In this document: piece by piece, positions 21,869 through 33,803 of the stretch
How the letters are laid out: every line of letters begins with the position of its first letter
Numbering within the stretch: the first letter of the stretch is position 1
Source of the DNA: Perkinsus olseni
Lineage: Eukaryota; Perkinsozoa; Perkinsida; Perkinsidae
DNA length: 61,866 nucleotides
Direction: 5' to 3'
Assembly: GCA_013115135.1 (NCBI GenBank)
Contig: JABANP010000304.1
Location: 1-61,866, forward strand
Made by a program: the position numbers and the translations under genes
Notes under the pieces: model-generated
What the model was told of the DNA's origin: nothing
The model's database searches: none
Seen by the model: the letters and a program-made list of their open reading frames with translations, nothing else

Positions 21869-23802
21869 GTGAAGCATTCTCGTATGCAGTCCAGCAGCAG
21901 CCTGCTCCTCTCAGTTCCCGCCTCTTACACTCTTCAGGGTATGCTTCATTATCAACATCACCGCTCATCGTCGTTGTTCTTCGTAGTGGCCTCTCAGGCT
22001 CTCACGGGCTTCGCCACGCTCGCTATCGCGAGGAGTTGGCCTCCCGGCGTCCTGGCACCTGACCTGCTCAACGCCCAGGCAGCACAGATGGCCGCCGTGA
22101 CGGGTTCCCCGTCAGAGACATCAGTACGGGCACCATCCGAGCCAGCACGCTCGTCTGAGCAACAGCCGCAGCCATTACAGCGGTCAGAGCCGCCACTACA
22201 ACAGCTGCAGGAATCAAACTTACCGCTACAACAGGACCCGTCATCACCGCTGCAGCGGCCCGAGCCGTCACTGCAACATCCTCAGCCACGACAACAGCAG
22301 CAGCAGGAGCCGTCGCTACAACAACAGCCACAACAGCAGCTGCAAGATCCGCCAGTAAAACAACCGCAACAACCATCACAACAACAGCTGGAGCCTTTCC
22401 TGCAACAACCGTACCCACCACAACCACAACAGCAATGGCTACCACAACGGCAGCAGTTACAACAAGAAGGAGGACAGGCGGGAGAACGATATCCCACCAG
22501 TGGCGGGGTGGGTCCCCCACCCGCTGTAGCATCATCAGTACCGCCTCAGAAACTTCAACAGCAGCCCATCCCGACGGCACCTAGTCCCCAGCAGCCTGCT
22601 CTGCTACAGCCACTGCTTAGTGCACAGCCATTAGCCAATCCAGCGCTATTTAATAATGTAGCGTTGCAGCGGAGCGAAGCGAAGGATACGCCGAAACCCG
22701 CGGCTGAGAATGATACTCGAGGTGGTAAGTTGTTGCTGTTGACATCGGAAACGGATCGAACGGGGCTCTGATTTCAGGTGATAATGAGAAAGCGAAACTA
22801 GCCGGTGCTGGCCGTGGTACCTTCTCTTGGTGGGCTTGGCTGCTGATAGCGATACTGGTCGCCCTTACCCTCGGGGGCCTTCTCTACTACACTGATTACA
22901 TGTATCATAAACAGCACTATGGCGGTATGCCGAACAAGGTCCTGGGCCTAGTTGTTTCCGCCGACCTGCGGACAAAGCTAGACCGTTCCTACTATGTGAC
23001 GGTGCAGTGCGGCAAAGACGAGGAGACGGTGCTTGAAACCGCGGCCCGTGGGGCTTCTGGGGCCATTCATTGGAACGCGCCCTTCCGCTACAGCCTGAGG
23101 CCCGAGAAAGCTCGCGATTTGCCTCTCCGGAAAAGCGTTGTGAAAGTTACTCTTTACCAGAGCAGCGATGAGGGAGCGAAATCCCTGGGCAGCGGGGAGA
23201 TCTCCTGCAACAACCTCAAGGACGTCCGAATGACCGGCGGAGCGATGGAGACTTTCAGCGTGAACATCTCGCGTTTCGGTATGGTTACCGTGAAAGCCGG
23301 CCTTGGCTTCAGTGGCTGGTCCGAGCAGAAACTTGACAGACTTCGTGCCAGCTGGCGCAAGAAACGATCGGAAGTGTCCTTCTGGACGAGACTGCTGCTA
23401 GCACCAGCGGTGGCAGTGTTGTTGATACTCAAGGGCGTCGAGGGTATCACCCACCTTCACAACGTCATTTTGTCCGCCTACGACCTCTTCTGCGCTGCCA
23501 CTATCGCCACGCTCACTCTACCGTTCCTACTCAACTATGTCGGACTTGGCATGTTCGACAAGTTGAAGTTCAAGGAACTGCGATGGACGTGGGCTACTTA
23601 CAGCAGCCTCTCCGGGACGGGCGTCCTGCTCTGGCGAGTCCTGGGCACCTTTCCTGCGTTCTCCCACCTCGCCCTCTACGGTGGCCTTGGCCTGCTTGCC
23701 CTCCTCTTTATGTTAGCTGATTTCCGCGGAGAGTCCGGCTCCGGTGTCGTATCTCGGGCAGTTGGTAAAGTTGCCGGCTGGTTCGGTGGGCTGCGTTCTT
23801 GA
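21869..23802 (+). CDS. Gln/Pro-rich multi-pass membrane protein with a C2-like segment
   Basis: A first exon (to about 22724) encodes a long Gln/Pro-rich region (LQQ, QQQQ and PPQ repeats) without other features. A GT..AG intron (GTAAGTTG ... GATTTCAG, about 22724-22777) joins it to DNEKAKLAGAGRG, followed by one strong transmembrane helix (WWAWLLIAILVALTLGGLLY). Then comes a roughly 150-residue beta-rich segment (VLGLVVSADLRTKLD ... SVVKVTLYQSSDEGAKSLG ... VTVKAGLGF) that looks C2-like, and finally three to four hydrophobic helices from LLLAPAVAVLLILKG to YGGLGLLALLFMLAD. The stop is at 23802. I recognise no named family; a reticulon- or membrane-contact-type protein is conceivable. The N-terminal start is uncertain because the region 21.2-21.87 kb is low complexity. 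Confidence 0.6.
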
Positions 23803-24400
23803 GAAGCCCCTTTGCTGTACATTACGTCGTACCATGATTCACGCTGTGCTGTCCGACGGAAATCGACTTGGGTTCGCTGGGGGTGTTCCTTAGACTCCCC
23901 TACTTCCACGAAAGCTCTCGGGATTGAATTATGCGTCTTAAAAACGATCCAGGGAGCGCTCTTCGAGCTCAGAAGGGACCTGTTGCGAACCTGGAATAAT
24001 TTTGCACCTGCTCAGCGATTACTATGTTCATTATCATAACCGTGCTTGCTTTACTGCTGTGGCCAGCCGACGGCGCCCCTCAGAGTCGAGCCATCGGTCT
24101 GAGCTTCGCTGAACCGGTGGTGACAAAAGTAAAGGCGAAGACCTCATTGTTGCAGTGAGAAAGCCAATTATCAACTCTTTCGCTTGCTTGTAACTGATGG
24201 TCCTCGGTGTTCTTCGTCGTCCCACCGGCAGTGGTTCGCTCGCTCCTCGCTCACTTTCTCGGTTCGGTTGGTCATGAGACAACTCTCTTCGATGCTACCG
24301 GGAGAACTGTAGGCGTCATGAAGTGATTAGCATCATTACTACAGGGCTCGATTGTTATCGCCGGCTCTAATCTTGTGTTTTATCATAGCCGTAACTCTTC
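23803..24400. other. intergenic region
   Basis: No convincing gene. Short frames in both directions lack consistent composition. It separates two plus-strand genes and probably holds the 3' end of one and the promoter of the next. Confidence 0.45.
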
Positions 24401-24404
24401 CCTT

Positions 24405-25037
24405 CAGGCACTTTCTCCAGCGGGCGCCGCCGCCTCCTGACGACGGCTCCTTCGACCCGCGATCGGGTCTACCTGTTGTTACCATTTCAGAAAGGTCAAG
24501 CAGGTAAGACTTCCTACTGCACTCGGTCTCTGTGAAGTGCCTCCTCAGAAAAAGCCAACCCTCTTTTGTGGCGACGAACGAAGATTCCGATCCCAGGGAC
24601 GACAGCGTAGGCACTCCGGGCGTGCGGTTTCCGCCAAGTCCGGATGACCTTCAGTTTCCTCACCCACCCTCGGAGATATTCAACTCACCTGATTTGAAGG
24701 AGAAGCAGGAGGACGTCGACGCCGACGCGGGAAGGCTGGACGATGAGAGCACAGAGTTCGCCAAGTACGTCTCCTACCGTTGTTTCCAACCTATACTTTT
24801 TTCCGTTGGTTCACTGGAAAGCTTCTCCTACATGCTGAATCGATTTTCCTGTCCTCAGTGACTCGCGTGGTGTCGCCTGGGCCCTCCGGCACTCCGAGAT
24901 GGATAACGACAGGAAGCAGATGAACAGAATAATAAACCGCAGGATGTACCGCGACCCGAAGAGAGCTGCTGAGGGGTGGGCGTCCCCTCTGCTTGGGCTG
25001 CTCGTGTAATTACGTTTTGTCGCAGGCCGTCATGGGA
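24405..25037 (+). CDS. small charged protein of unknown function (multi-exon)
   Basis: Three or four exons with consistent GT..AG joins: FRHFLQRAPPPPDDG to ISERSS (donor GTAAGACT near 24505); SQPSFVATNEDSDP to LDDESTEFAK (about 24552-24763, donor GTACGTCT); and DSRGVAWALRHSEMDNDRKQ to MYRDPKRAAE (24859-24975). A last acceptor at about 25025 gives an early stop. Acidic in the middle, basic near the C-terminus, with no transmembrane helix. I do not recognise it. The start codon is not identified. Confidence 0.45.
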
Positions 25038-25544
25038 CTAACACCGACGTGTTGGCTGCTGTCCTATCGCGCCCTTGCCTTGTGTTGCAAGCTCTCAATG
25101 GTCGACGAATATTGCACCTATGATGGCTCTTCAGAGGAGATGGCTTCGCTATCACAGCAAACCGATATATTAGCCGTGAATGATTGATGGTGAATCATAA
25201 TAAATTCTTTCATTCTAGTCGGCAACTCGTACTAGCTCGATGGCACAGTCCTCGTCAGGGGCCGATCTTTCTTCCTGAGGATTGGGTCCTCCGTGCCACC
25301 GCTCCGCCACTTCCGCCGGAGTATTTCCACAGAGCTCCTGATAGGAGCATCAAGTCAGACTGGACCAGTCTGGCACGGATGTGTCAGATCTCCAGCTCGT
25401 CAGTGGTCCCATCATAGGAGAGTAGACGGTTCTGATCAGACCCGATCTTCTAAATCACCCCTCTCACAAGATGACTCCCAAGCCGGGATTCTGCCAACTA
25501 CTCGGCGATCAGCAACAACTTTGCAATATAGTGATGGCCTCGAC

Positions 25545-26640
25545 TCAAAATTGCTCGGCAGATAATTGCACTGGACGGCACTGGACTATAAACTCACACC
25601 CATACCACTCCAAGGCGAACACTCCCTTCTCTCGGGATACAGTGTGGTGATCGAGCCGACCACTTTCGGTGGATAGCACGGCGATGAGAACCTTGGCACC
25701 AACATAAGATTTCTGGAAATCTGCGAGATCATTAAAACGATCCAAGGATCCCAGCATTTCTTGAGAGCGGTAACCGAGTCGTCTGGGATTTTCCTCCGAT
25801 CTGATGGAGGAAATTATTGTTCGAGTCGGTCAGATGTATCACACAGGTGGCCGGTGACACCGGTGCGTAGCTAAGGAGGAAAACTACGACCTTTCCGCGA
25901 TGAATTCTTGGACTTTACATTCGCGACCGTTTGAGTCTGTGGAGGCGGTCGGTACTGAACAACCACTATCTCGGCTAGGTCACAAGCATGGTGAATCACC
26001 ATGAATCACCAGGTCACACCATGGCCTCTAAGCTGGATCACCAATGGCCGGCTCGAATCACCTCCGATAGAAGCTTTCTTTGTACGTCGCGCTGTACAAT
26101 CGCCACGTCTCTCAGCACAGAGGGCTCCGCCGGCAGTCATCACGCCAATTTTAGACGGTCGTGGTCTTCAAGATTCCTCCAGCCGCTGAAGTTGGTGAAC
26201 ATTAATGACACTACATCAGCTGCGTACGGTATTCCTTAGTTACTCAATCAGTAGCAGAAATGTGGAGTGCTGCTACGGGCTCGGGTTGATAGCCCTTCCC
26301 AAAAACCCTCGGCCCAACTCGAAGTCGCTCAGATGGGTAACTTACGCGAAAGATCGCCATCAGCGCGTACTGTGTGGTTCCATTTCGTTTGAGACGTCTT
26401 ATATAAGCGGAAGCAAGATGAGACAAGTTCGCCCGCAGTCCACAGTCCAATCACCCTCTCCGCAAGACAGGTGGACCGGGGAACACTGTCCAAGGATAGG
26501 GTTGGCAAAAGGTGGAATATCCGTTGGTGACCACGAAGGTCAAATTGCGATCTGTGGTCGGCTTGACAACAGCCCCGGTGATGGTCGATAGAGTAGAGTT
26601 TCCGCCCGGAACTTCTCGCCCAATCAACACAACCGACAAA
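25545..26640 (-). other. region with two possible minus-strand exons
   Basis: Two frames have protein-like composition: 25545-25757 (ADFQKSYVGAKVLIAVLSTE, FALEWYGCEF) and 26451-26639 (GGNSTLSTITGAVVKPTTDR, SYSTFCQPYPW-like aromatic segment). I could not connect them to each other or to the GH18-like gene upstream on the same strand. They may be exons of one poorly resolved gene or decayed paralogue pieces. Confidence 0.25.
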
Positions 26641-26979
26641 GCAGCCTGGTTTAGCCGTTATGTTGCGAATACAGACAAATACTTATGCTATTGCCCTGAA
26701 GAAGAATGGTGGTCTTAACACTGCCCAAGCAGAACACGACCGAGCGTCTACGCCGAGGACATAGTACGACAAACGTTTCAAGACCGGGAAAGAGATGGAC
26801 ACCTTAATGTGTCTCCGTTAACCGTCAACCATCACTCGAAAACATAACTTACACGAATGCCTGACTATATCTTGTTAGCCACAATGGAAGCAATCTTCCA
26901 CTGAGGGACTCTGTCTGAAGCCACGTAGCAACAGAGCCGACAGAAAGCATCGAATGATAATATACTCGACTTCCCTCTA

Positions 26980-28656
26980 TCAAATATTGGTGGCAAGAGC
27001 GTAAAAGAGAGAACGATCGTCCCAAGGGTAGAGATCTGTTTCCCCACCGTCATCTCCGCGTAGCATAAGGCCGTTAAGTCCGTGGCTTTCTGCCAATCCA
27101 ATCTTCTCGATGGCCCGAGGTTGAGAGAGGAAATAGTTAGTCATGTTCCACGCCGAAAAGGTGCCGTTCCCTGCGGGGTCTACACCTTCCTCAACTACTG
27201 CATAAGAATAACCGACGCCAGCTGGAACAAAGCAATCATTGGACCCGATTGATTCGAGTATGAGTGGCATCTGAAGAGGAAATCCGCATCGCAATGCCAA
27301 AGTCGAGCAGTAGTGCTCTGGCCGATCAGCGTAGAGAGAAGTGAGGGATGGTAGAAGGTCTACAGTGAGAAAGGGCAATTACGAGGATCGTCAGTGCGAG
27401 TTGCAGTCCAGCGTTTAGTCAGACAACCACCGATGTATCATTCTTCGAGAGGGAGGATCGTACAAGTGATTGTGACTCACCGTTATAACAAGTGCTTTAG
27501 GGTCCACACCAGCTCCCGTAGAGCTCTTTATGATTTCTTCGGCGTAAGCATTTGTGTCGAACGCGGGCTTTGATGGGTCACAAGACGGCAATAGGGGAGC
27601 GAAGTACATATCCGCGATTTTCCCTAGTCCTTGTTGCAGCATCCGTGGCCAGTCCCCAGGCCGAAACCTGAAAAAAGACATACCACTCCGCAAGAGCGTT
27701 TCTCGAGGGAGGAATTCTCTCAGAAAATGGCGGCGTCCATTGTTACCAAAATCCGCAGCCTCGATAGTGTTAGGGCTGACCGTCACCGGATCTTAGATTC
27801 GCCCTAGCCTCTGGCTGAGCGCTACCTTCTGTGTTCAATAAACTAGTTTAAACTCATCCCTCTTGAAACAAGTTACACGGGTGCTAGTCTGACTAAGCAT
27901 GATCTGGGCGTTGGAGCTGAAACTCACTCACAAAGAACTCACCGCAATGCAGTATCCAGCCCCAGACACTTGAGTATCTCCATCATTTCCCTGATAATTT
28001 TCGTCGCCTCATCAAGATTGGCCCAGTTTGGCACGGTTGCCGGTAACACATGCAGAATGCCGTGGATAGGAAATTTACTGAGGACTCTAGTCAGGGACTC
28101 GCCGAAAAGTGTCTTGTTGAAGTTTCTATAGACATGCCCATCCAACTTCAGTAAGATCTTTCCACCTCGAGCTTCCACCTCCAAGGCTCTTCAAGGCTCT
28201 AAACTTTCCCTCATTCCATGTGGAGTTCTTCCTCGGCGGCCAGATAAATTTCTCCACAATTTCACTCGTGTAGATAACCTCATATCCACCAAAGACGAAG
28301 TGTCTAGTATCCAAAGCAAGAAGGTAATCGAAGTACTCATCCCAGGTGTAATCCGGTGGAGGCTGTGTCGTGCCCAAGTAGTATGGCCATTCTTTGATGA
28401 CCCAGGGTCTTTCTAGCTCCTTGTAGAAGTTAAGACTGGTCTTGCTAGTTACCTTCCCAGATGAACCAAGGGCGTAGAGGCAAAAGAACTGCTGCACGCC
28501 AGTCCACATGTAAGGCAAGGAAAGCTCCTGAATACAATTCCGGCCGTTAACTGTTGCAAAAGGCTTCGACCCACTACGAATAAGATCGACTAAGTCGTAG
28601 GAGTACGATGACGTACTCAATGATGGCACTTCAGCACGTGTCAAATTTTGGACCAA
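26980..28656 (-). CDS. GH18 chitinase-like protein, catalytic motif not found
   Basis: Exons on the minus strand: 28656-28190 (ELSLPYMWTGVQQFFCLYAL, FVFGGYEVIYTSEIVEKF); a segment to 27943 (GGKILLKLDGHVYRNFNK, SKFPIHGILHVLPATVPN); 27780-27480 (VTVSPNTIEAADF, DMYFAPLLPSCD, GAGVDPKALVIT); and 27378-26980 (GYSYAVVEEGVD, AIEKIGLAESHGLNGLML). The order (GG-K-ILL strand, DG-I strand, VTVSP strand, a Y-rich strand, then SHGLNGLML) follows a GH18 barrel, but the DxxDxDxE motif is replaced by IHGILHVLP, so chitinase activity is unlikely. A 10-bp direct duplication near 28185-28204 shifts the frame between the first two segments. It may be a pseudogene or a divergent lectin-like GH18. Confidence 0.45.
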
Positions 28657-28849
28657 GATTCTGCTTCTTGCAATTCCAATCGGTAGTGACCTTGACCTCG
28701 TTCAATTATCAGCGTAGCTTCAGCCTCGTACGCATGCACGAGCACACCCTCGATCAGCTCCCTGCGACGACTATCAGATTGAACTTATCCGTACCGTCTT
28801 GGGGACCGAGGGTGACCCATACCAGTGACAACTCAACATGAGTTGAAGA

Positions 28850-30000
28850 GCCAAGGTCCTGTTCTCATTGGTAAATGAGAATGATGTTCATGTGCTACCG
28901 ATCAACACTTGCGATCGAGGTTATTAACGAGGGGTCCGCGTGTCCCCGCAGCTGGTCAGAGTACGCGAGTACATAGCTGATCTCTCTCGAACGGCCATGC
29001 GTGCCGACCGGGGTAGTTCTTCCTACGGGCGAGTATTGAGGCGTATCTTCCGCACTGTGTAGACTCATGTATCCAGAATAGAATCCAATGCGACATCCTT
29101 CTTAAAGATGATGGTGTGGCTGCTGTGTGTCACACACTTCAGACTAGATTGTGACTAGGATGACTGAAACGCACACAGTGTGTGCGGGTTTAAAGTCCAA
29201 CGCCGACAGTACGGCTTAGTTAGACTAGCACCACCGACGTACCTTTCTGAGGGGGATTGGTACAGCCTGTTGAATAGGCTCCGTTCATCGAGCCGAAGAA
29301 TGTTACTCTCAGAGCGAGGTCATCGTCGGCCGGGAACGTCCTTTCCTCTCGGCAGAATCCACTCCCACAGCTGCGGGGGCTGTGCACGACCACGGAACCG
29401 AGTAGGTTTGGTGGAGACTGGCCTTCAGTCAGAGGAAAAAATAAGCTCGGATTAGGGTATGTCCATCAAACTGTTCATCATTCATGGTGGGCGTACATCC
29501 TCTCGGTTGTATCCCCTCCTCGAGATCTCTGCAGCGGCGCTCGTGATGACGATGATGATGATGATGATGGTTCAGACCTCTCGGAGAGCTTAGGTTCGGT
29601 GAGGAAGATTGCATCTGAGCCGAGCGTCCTGTCGAAGTCCAAAGCCGCGGCAGGCTTAGTTACACTTGATACCGGTGTGCTAGCACCTTAACGATGGACT
29701 CTGTGTTGCGTTATTCAGTTGGGCCGAATTGTGATTCAGGCGGATAATACATATCATACGCCGCACAGACCACGGGCTGAGGCATACCCCGACTAGGTGC
29801 TTCAAGCTGGTACCCTTGGCTTGGTTGGGCGCTCGGAAGCGGATCTGTTGCCGTTGTAGCGATCGAGGACTAAATTTTGTACTTCTTTCACGGCTGTTTA
29901 GTCGACTTAGAAACTCCAACTTTCGCCGAAGTTTGATGTAAGGGTGCGTGTAGTTTTTTTCGTCGAGTGACTTCGCTTTCTCATCTCTCCCCACCCAGAG
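28850..30000. other. gene-poor stretch with a (GAT)n microsatellite
   Basis: No gene I can support. A GATGAT run lies at about 29546-29571, and a basic minus-strand frame at 29680-29994 is the only candidate exon. CACACA/TGTGTG palindromes occur at 29115-29190. Confidence 0.4.
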
Positions 30001-30273
30001 GCTCTGAGCCTCGACTACTTGACTGAATACAACACCGAGGGCAATTCGAAGATACCAATTCAGGTTTCACTCCAGCAGCAAGGTGTTACGAACGACGATA
30101 GTAATAATAATAGCTGTTCTTTTGTACATCACTATACACTGAGCATCATCATCATAATAGGCAACCCCTACAGAGAGTGTGTGCTTGGTTTCGCAAAGGT
30201 AAAGCAGATTCCAAGCAGTTTAATGATGCAAATGACAAGTACGAGCGTGCAATTTCGCCTCCACCAGCGGGCG

Positions 30274-33200
30274 TCAGTTGTTGCCAAGCCAACCGCCGAA
30301 CCACGACCCGCCGTAGTAGTGCTTCGAGTCGGGCGCATTCTCCTCTCCTTTGGGCGAGCTCTCTGAGTCCGCCGCTGTGGCTGATGGTTGCTCTTCACCA
30401 GTGTGAAGCGTAACAACGCCGGCGAATTTCTCATGCATACCGAGAGCCTGCGGGAAAACTCTGTGGGCAAGGGAATCAACAATTGCTGCTTACCCGAGTG
30501 TAGCCAAAGCTCATTGCCGCCTGGTTGAAGAACTGCATCTGAGCGTTGCTGTTCTGTTTGGTCGGGTCACCGTACTCGTCCAGATACGCTCCGTCGTCAT
30601 CCTCATCATCATCAGACAAGGAACTGTCGAAAGACCCTCGGCGATGAGTGATGGACTCATCACCGTCGCTGCAGCGATCAGGACTGTCGCTCTGAAAATA
30701 ACAAGCTATAGAAGGACGCCGCAAATCCGATAGGCTCCCCCACCAGCCACCGTCCAACCGCGTCCTTCGCCCGATCTTCGTTATCAATATACGCCGGGCT
30801 GCTCGGTGATGCATCTAATTTCGGCGTAGAGCACACGGCTCCACCACAGCTCCCACCTGCGCTCCCCTTCCTCCGGCGCTCCGATGACCCCAGCCTTTCT
30901 CTGAGGGGCAAGTCCGCCAGAGGGACCCATTGGCAGTCATATGACGGCAACGTGGGCGAGGGCTCGACCTTCGCTCGGTCAATCTCGGGAATCGCGCTCG
31001 AGTTGCCACTAAACGGGAAGGTTATAGTCCCCTCAAAATCCAGCAGCATCACCTGACGTCATTCTCCTTATCGCTGCGGCTTGAGAGAGATCGGGACTTG
31101 TCCGAATCGTGGTCGATAGAAGTGACCGTCGGGGCCGAGCTTTCACTTTGCAAATGGGGGAGCTCGAGCTGAAGGGCCTGCGTCCACTTGCAATCTTGCT
31201 CATTTCCTCAACGGGAACTCCCCCAACACTTACCTCCTTAGCTCGTTCTACGCCGCCTTCCGGGGACTCCTGTCCGAGTACTGACACTCGGAGAAAATTA
31301 CCCACTATTAAAACGGCCGTCCCCGACTTACGTGCATGACTCTCAGCGAGGCTCCGCCGCCGTGTCCCCGAAACCACAGAGTCCGTCGACACACCTACCA
31401 AAGTCAAAACTAATTTCGTGGCGCGCGACAAGTTACTGAACACCTCTCTCACTGTATTCCCTCATGGCTGCCTGCCGACTGGCCACTGCCGCTGATACCG
31501 TCCCTTCCGGAATCGTCGCGGCTGCCTCGATAATGGCCTCGTGGTGGTCGTCTGGCACGAGGACTCGAGAGAGCCGCCAGGAGTCGCTTTGCCCTTACCT
31601 TCTCCTTGCTGTTGATCTTGATTCCGAGATGATGAGGACCCGTCATTTGCAGACGACATAATTAGCTCCTTCAGAGTATCCTCGGCGATCACCAACCCCT
31701 GGCAACCGTGTTAAATAAGCTCACTTGCCATCTTGCAATTCCTCAACGGTCTCACCTGAATGCCTGCCTCTTCTAGTGTCCTTAGTAGGGCGTTCTGCAT
31801 GGCAGAATTCAACCCCCTCACTAGAGAGACTGTCGCGTAGGCTTTCTGCTTACGTGCCCACGTAACCTGCCATTCAAGACATAACTGTCACTTGCAATCT
31901 TGCAATTCCTCAACGCACCTGCTGAGTGGTTACAGCAAGCACACCTGGCACCATGAGTATCGCTTGCTTAGCGCTGAGACAAAGCTCCTCACTATAGGAG
32001 CCCATGAGCAGTATAACAGCCGTACTTCCTAATGAAAAAAGTGACATACACCGGGATCGAACCCGGGACCTTCGGCTTACGCATCGCCCCTGTCGTTGCC
32101 TTTGAATGCCGTCTGGCTTGTGTACGTGTAGGAGTTGCCACTGAGAAAAGGGCTCGTCAAATCCAAAGCCAAGCGAAAAGAATCAGTCCAGAATCCTCGT
32201 GCGCAGCAGAAAGATTCCTCAAGATACCCGACCACCTCAGTAAAGTGGTCCGGTATCTCATCTCGAGGTAGTGAGGTGACCCTACCTGCTCCCATCGTAC
32301 TGACGGTAGGCGCCGTAGACCGCTGATACGGGCTCGTGTAACCGCACATTCGCCGTGGCCTGCACCGACGAGGAGGACGAAGAGCCCACGCCACTGCCAG
32401 TGGGGCATCGACGAACACGAGCGGCTACCTGGAGGATTTGTGGGAAATTTGGTACGACTTTAGCACGCATGCACACTCGAATCCTACACCTCCTCTTGGG
32501 GTTGGGTAATGTCCTCCCTCTGCTGGATAAGTATTGTGAACGCTGCTGTGGGGGTTTTCGGGGAGGCCGTAAAAATGAGGAGGTACAACAACACGGTCGA
32601 CACCCTAAGGGGATCATTGGGAATAACAAGATACTGTTCCGTGGCACGATCGAGGTTGAACGCATTGAAGAACAGAGCACGGCGAAATGACGAGTGTTGA
32701 GCTTCTTTCTGATGGAGGTTACTGTGGCTGTAGCCGGCAAATGGTGAAGCTGCTAGTTCGACGTAAAAGACGCGGTTGGCAATATTCTACTGGCAACCGC
32801 CCTGATGCTAGATTGGGAGTGATGAGCACTTTACAGTCAAGTGGGAACCATTCGGGTGAAATGGGGTCCGATGAGATGCTTCGAATTAAAGATCGCAGAA
32901 GAGAAGTAGAAGCAACAGTTATTGATGAGAATTTACCGTGCAGGGTGTAGAACCCGATACCTCGCGAATGAAAGTCTTACCTCCGAACCGCGTGGACCAT
33001 ATCCATTTGGGTGATACTGATGTAGTGGCTGCGACACAGCCCCGCCACCCAAAGCCGGGTTGGGAGGAGGCATCATCCCTTCACTCTGGACCCCGTACAC
33101 CGGTTGCTGCTGGTGATGACCCGACTGCCCTACAGGAGCGCTGTGGTACCTTGAATTACACAAAAATCTAGCGGAGCGACGCACAGAAAAATTTACCCGT

Positions 33201-33475
33201 ATTGTGATGATGAGGACCGTATATATGTTACTTTTGAAGGGGCCTGCACCTACAATCCATTGTGATAAGCGCGCGCCCCGGCGATCGATTAGGTCGACAA
33301 CAACCACCTCCCAGCATTGAATAAGCTGCCAAGCGGCTATGCGGAGTCTTACTTCTGGTGTGTGAGTTTCTTGGCGCGCGGGAAAATATTGCCATTGAGG
33401 GGCCGGACGCCCTCGCCCCTCGTTCTCATTTCGTCCTCTGGCGAACCCCATCGGATTCAAGCCGGAGGGATTCAT
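30274..33475 (-). CDS. multi-exon protein of unknown function with YYGGSWFGGWLG C-terminus
   Basis: ATG at 33475 (MNPSGLNPMGFARGR). A Gln/Pro/Gly-rich exon follows (HHQQQPVYGVQSEGMMPPP, 33120-32957), then SSSVQATANVRLHEPVSAV (32400-32285), a Phe/Leu-rich exon (DEIPDHFTEVVGYLEESF), a helical region (LCLSAKQAILMVPGVLAV, then VTWARKQKAYATVSLVRGL, NALLRTLEEAGIQ, LVIAEDTLKELIMSSAND) and LVPDDHHEAIIEAAATIPEG. Acidic and Ser-rich exons (SSLSDDDEDDDGAYLDEY) and a last exon with the Trp/Gly motif, stop at 30274, complete it. Phases close at 31918/31867 (family B), at a 27-nt intron (31331-31305) and across the family C intron near 31440-31390. The tail recalls Trp-rich trafficking motifs, but I do not assign a function. 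Confidence 0.6.
31305..31331 (-). other. 27-nt GT..AG intron
   Basis: Donor GTAAGTCG and acceptor TTTAATAG; 27 nt in total. Splicing joins ..RRRSLAESHA to LGNFLRVSVLGQESPEG in phase 1. Reading through hits TAATAG stops. Confidence 0.6.
31867..31918 (-). other. 52-nt family B intron
   Basis: GT..AG intron between VLAVTTQQ and VTWARKQK. GTGCGTTGAGGAATTGC runs from the donor, then AAGATTGCAAG. A similar intron with GTTGAGGAATTGC lies downstream at about 31700-31755, and a third with the core at 31187-31213. Confidence 0.7.
32043..32110 (-). repeat. tRNA-like element in an intron (sense)
   Basis: The minus strand reads GCGATGCGTAAGCCGAAGG then TCCCGGGTTCGATCCCGG. The T-stem is strong with a 6-nt loop. 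It precedes a pyrimidine-rich TTTTTTCATTAG acceptor. Confidence 0.55.
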
Positions 33476-33504
33476 CAGACCGAACTGGGGCGGCCGAAAA
33501 AGGG

Positions 33505-33568
33505 AGGATGGTGATCAAACTGAAGGGTAGTCGAAAGGTCCCCGGTTCGATCCAACCATCATGCATCC
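33505..33568 (+). repeat. compact tRNA-like element
   Basis: GATGGT ... ACCATC can close an acceptor stem around GGTCCCCGGTTCGATCCA. The central part (about 35 nt) is too short for normal D and anticodon arms. It lies just upstream (5') of the minus-strand gene starting at 33475. Confidence 0.5.
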
Positions 33569-33803
33569 ATTTATGGATTCCATAGCACAAAATATCGAAG
33601 GATGCCGATCAAATCAGTGACCGCAGACGTGAAGGGAAAGGCCTCATTGGCCGTCTAGTGCTGTTCATCCATCGACTTCCTGCCGAAATCGGGCAAAACC
33701 TCCTCCTCCAGCCCCGCATCCTCAGGGTCGTAGGTTCGATTCCTGGCCGAGGTAATTTTAGGCACTCAACTCTACACCCCCTTACAAGAACACCGTCCAT
33801 GAA

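Noticed and set aside
22068..22580. Minus-strand frame of Val/Ala-rich sequence with apparent membrane character
   Set aside because: It is the complement of the CAG/CAA/CCA-rich coding region of the Gln/Pro-rich protein; composition is dictated by those codons.
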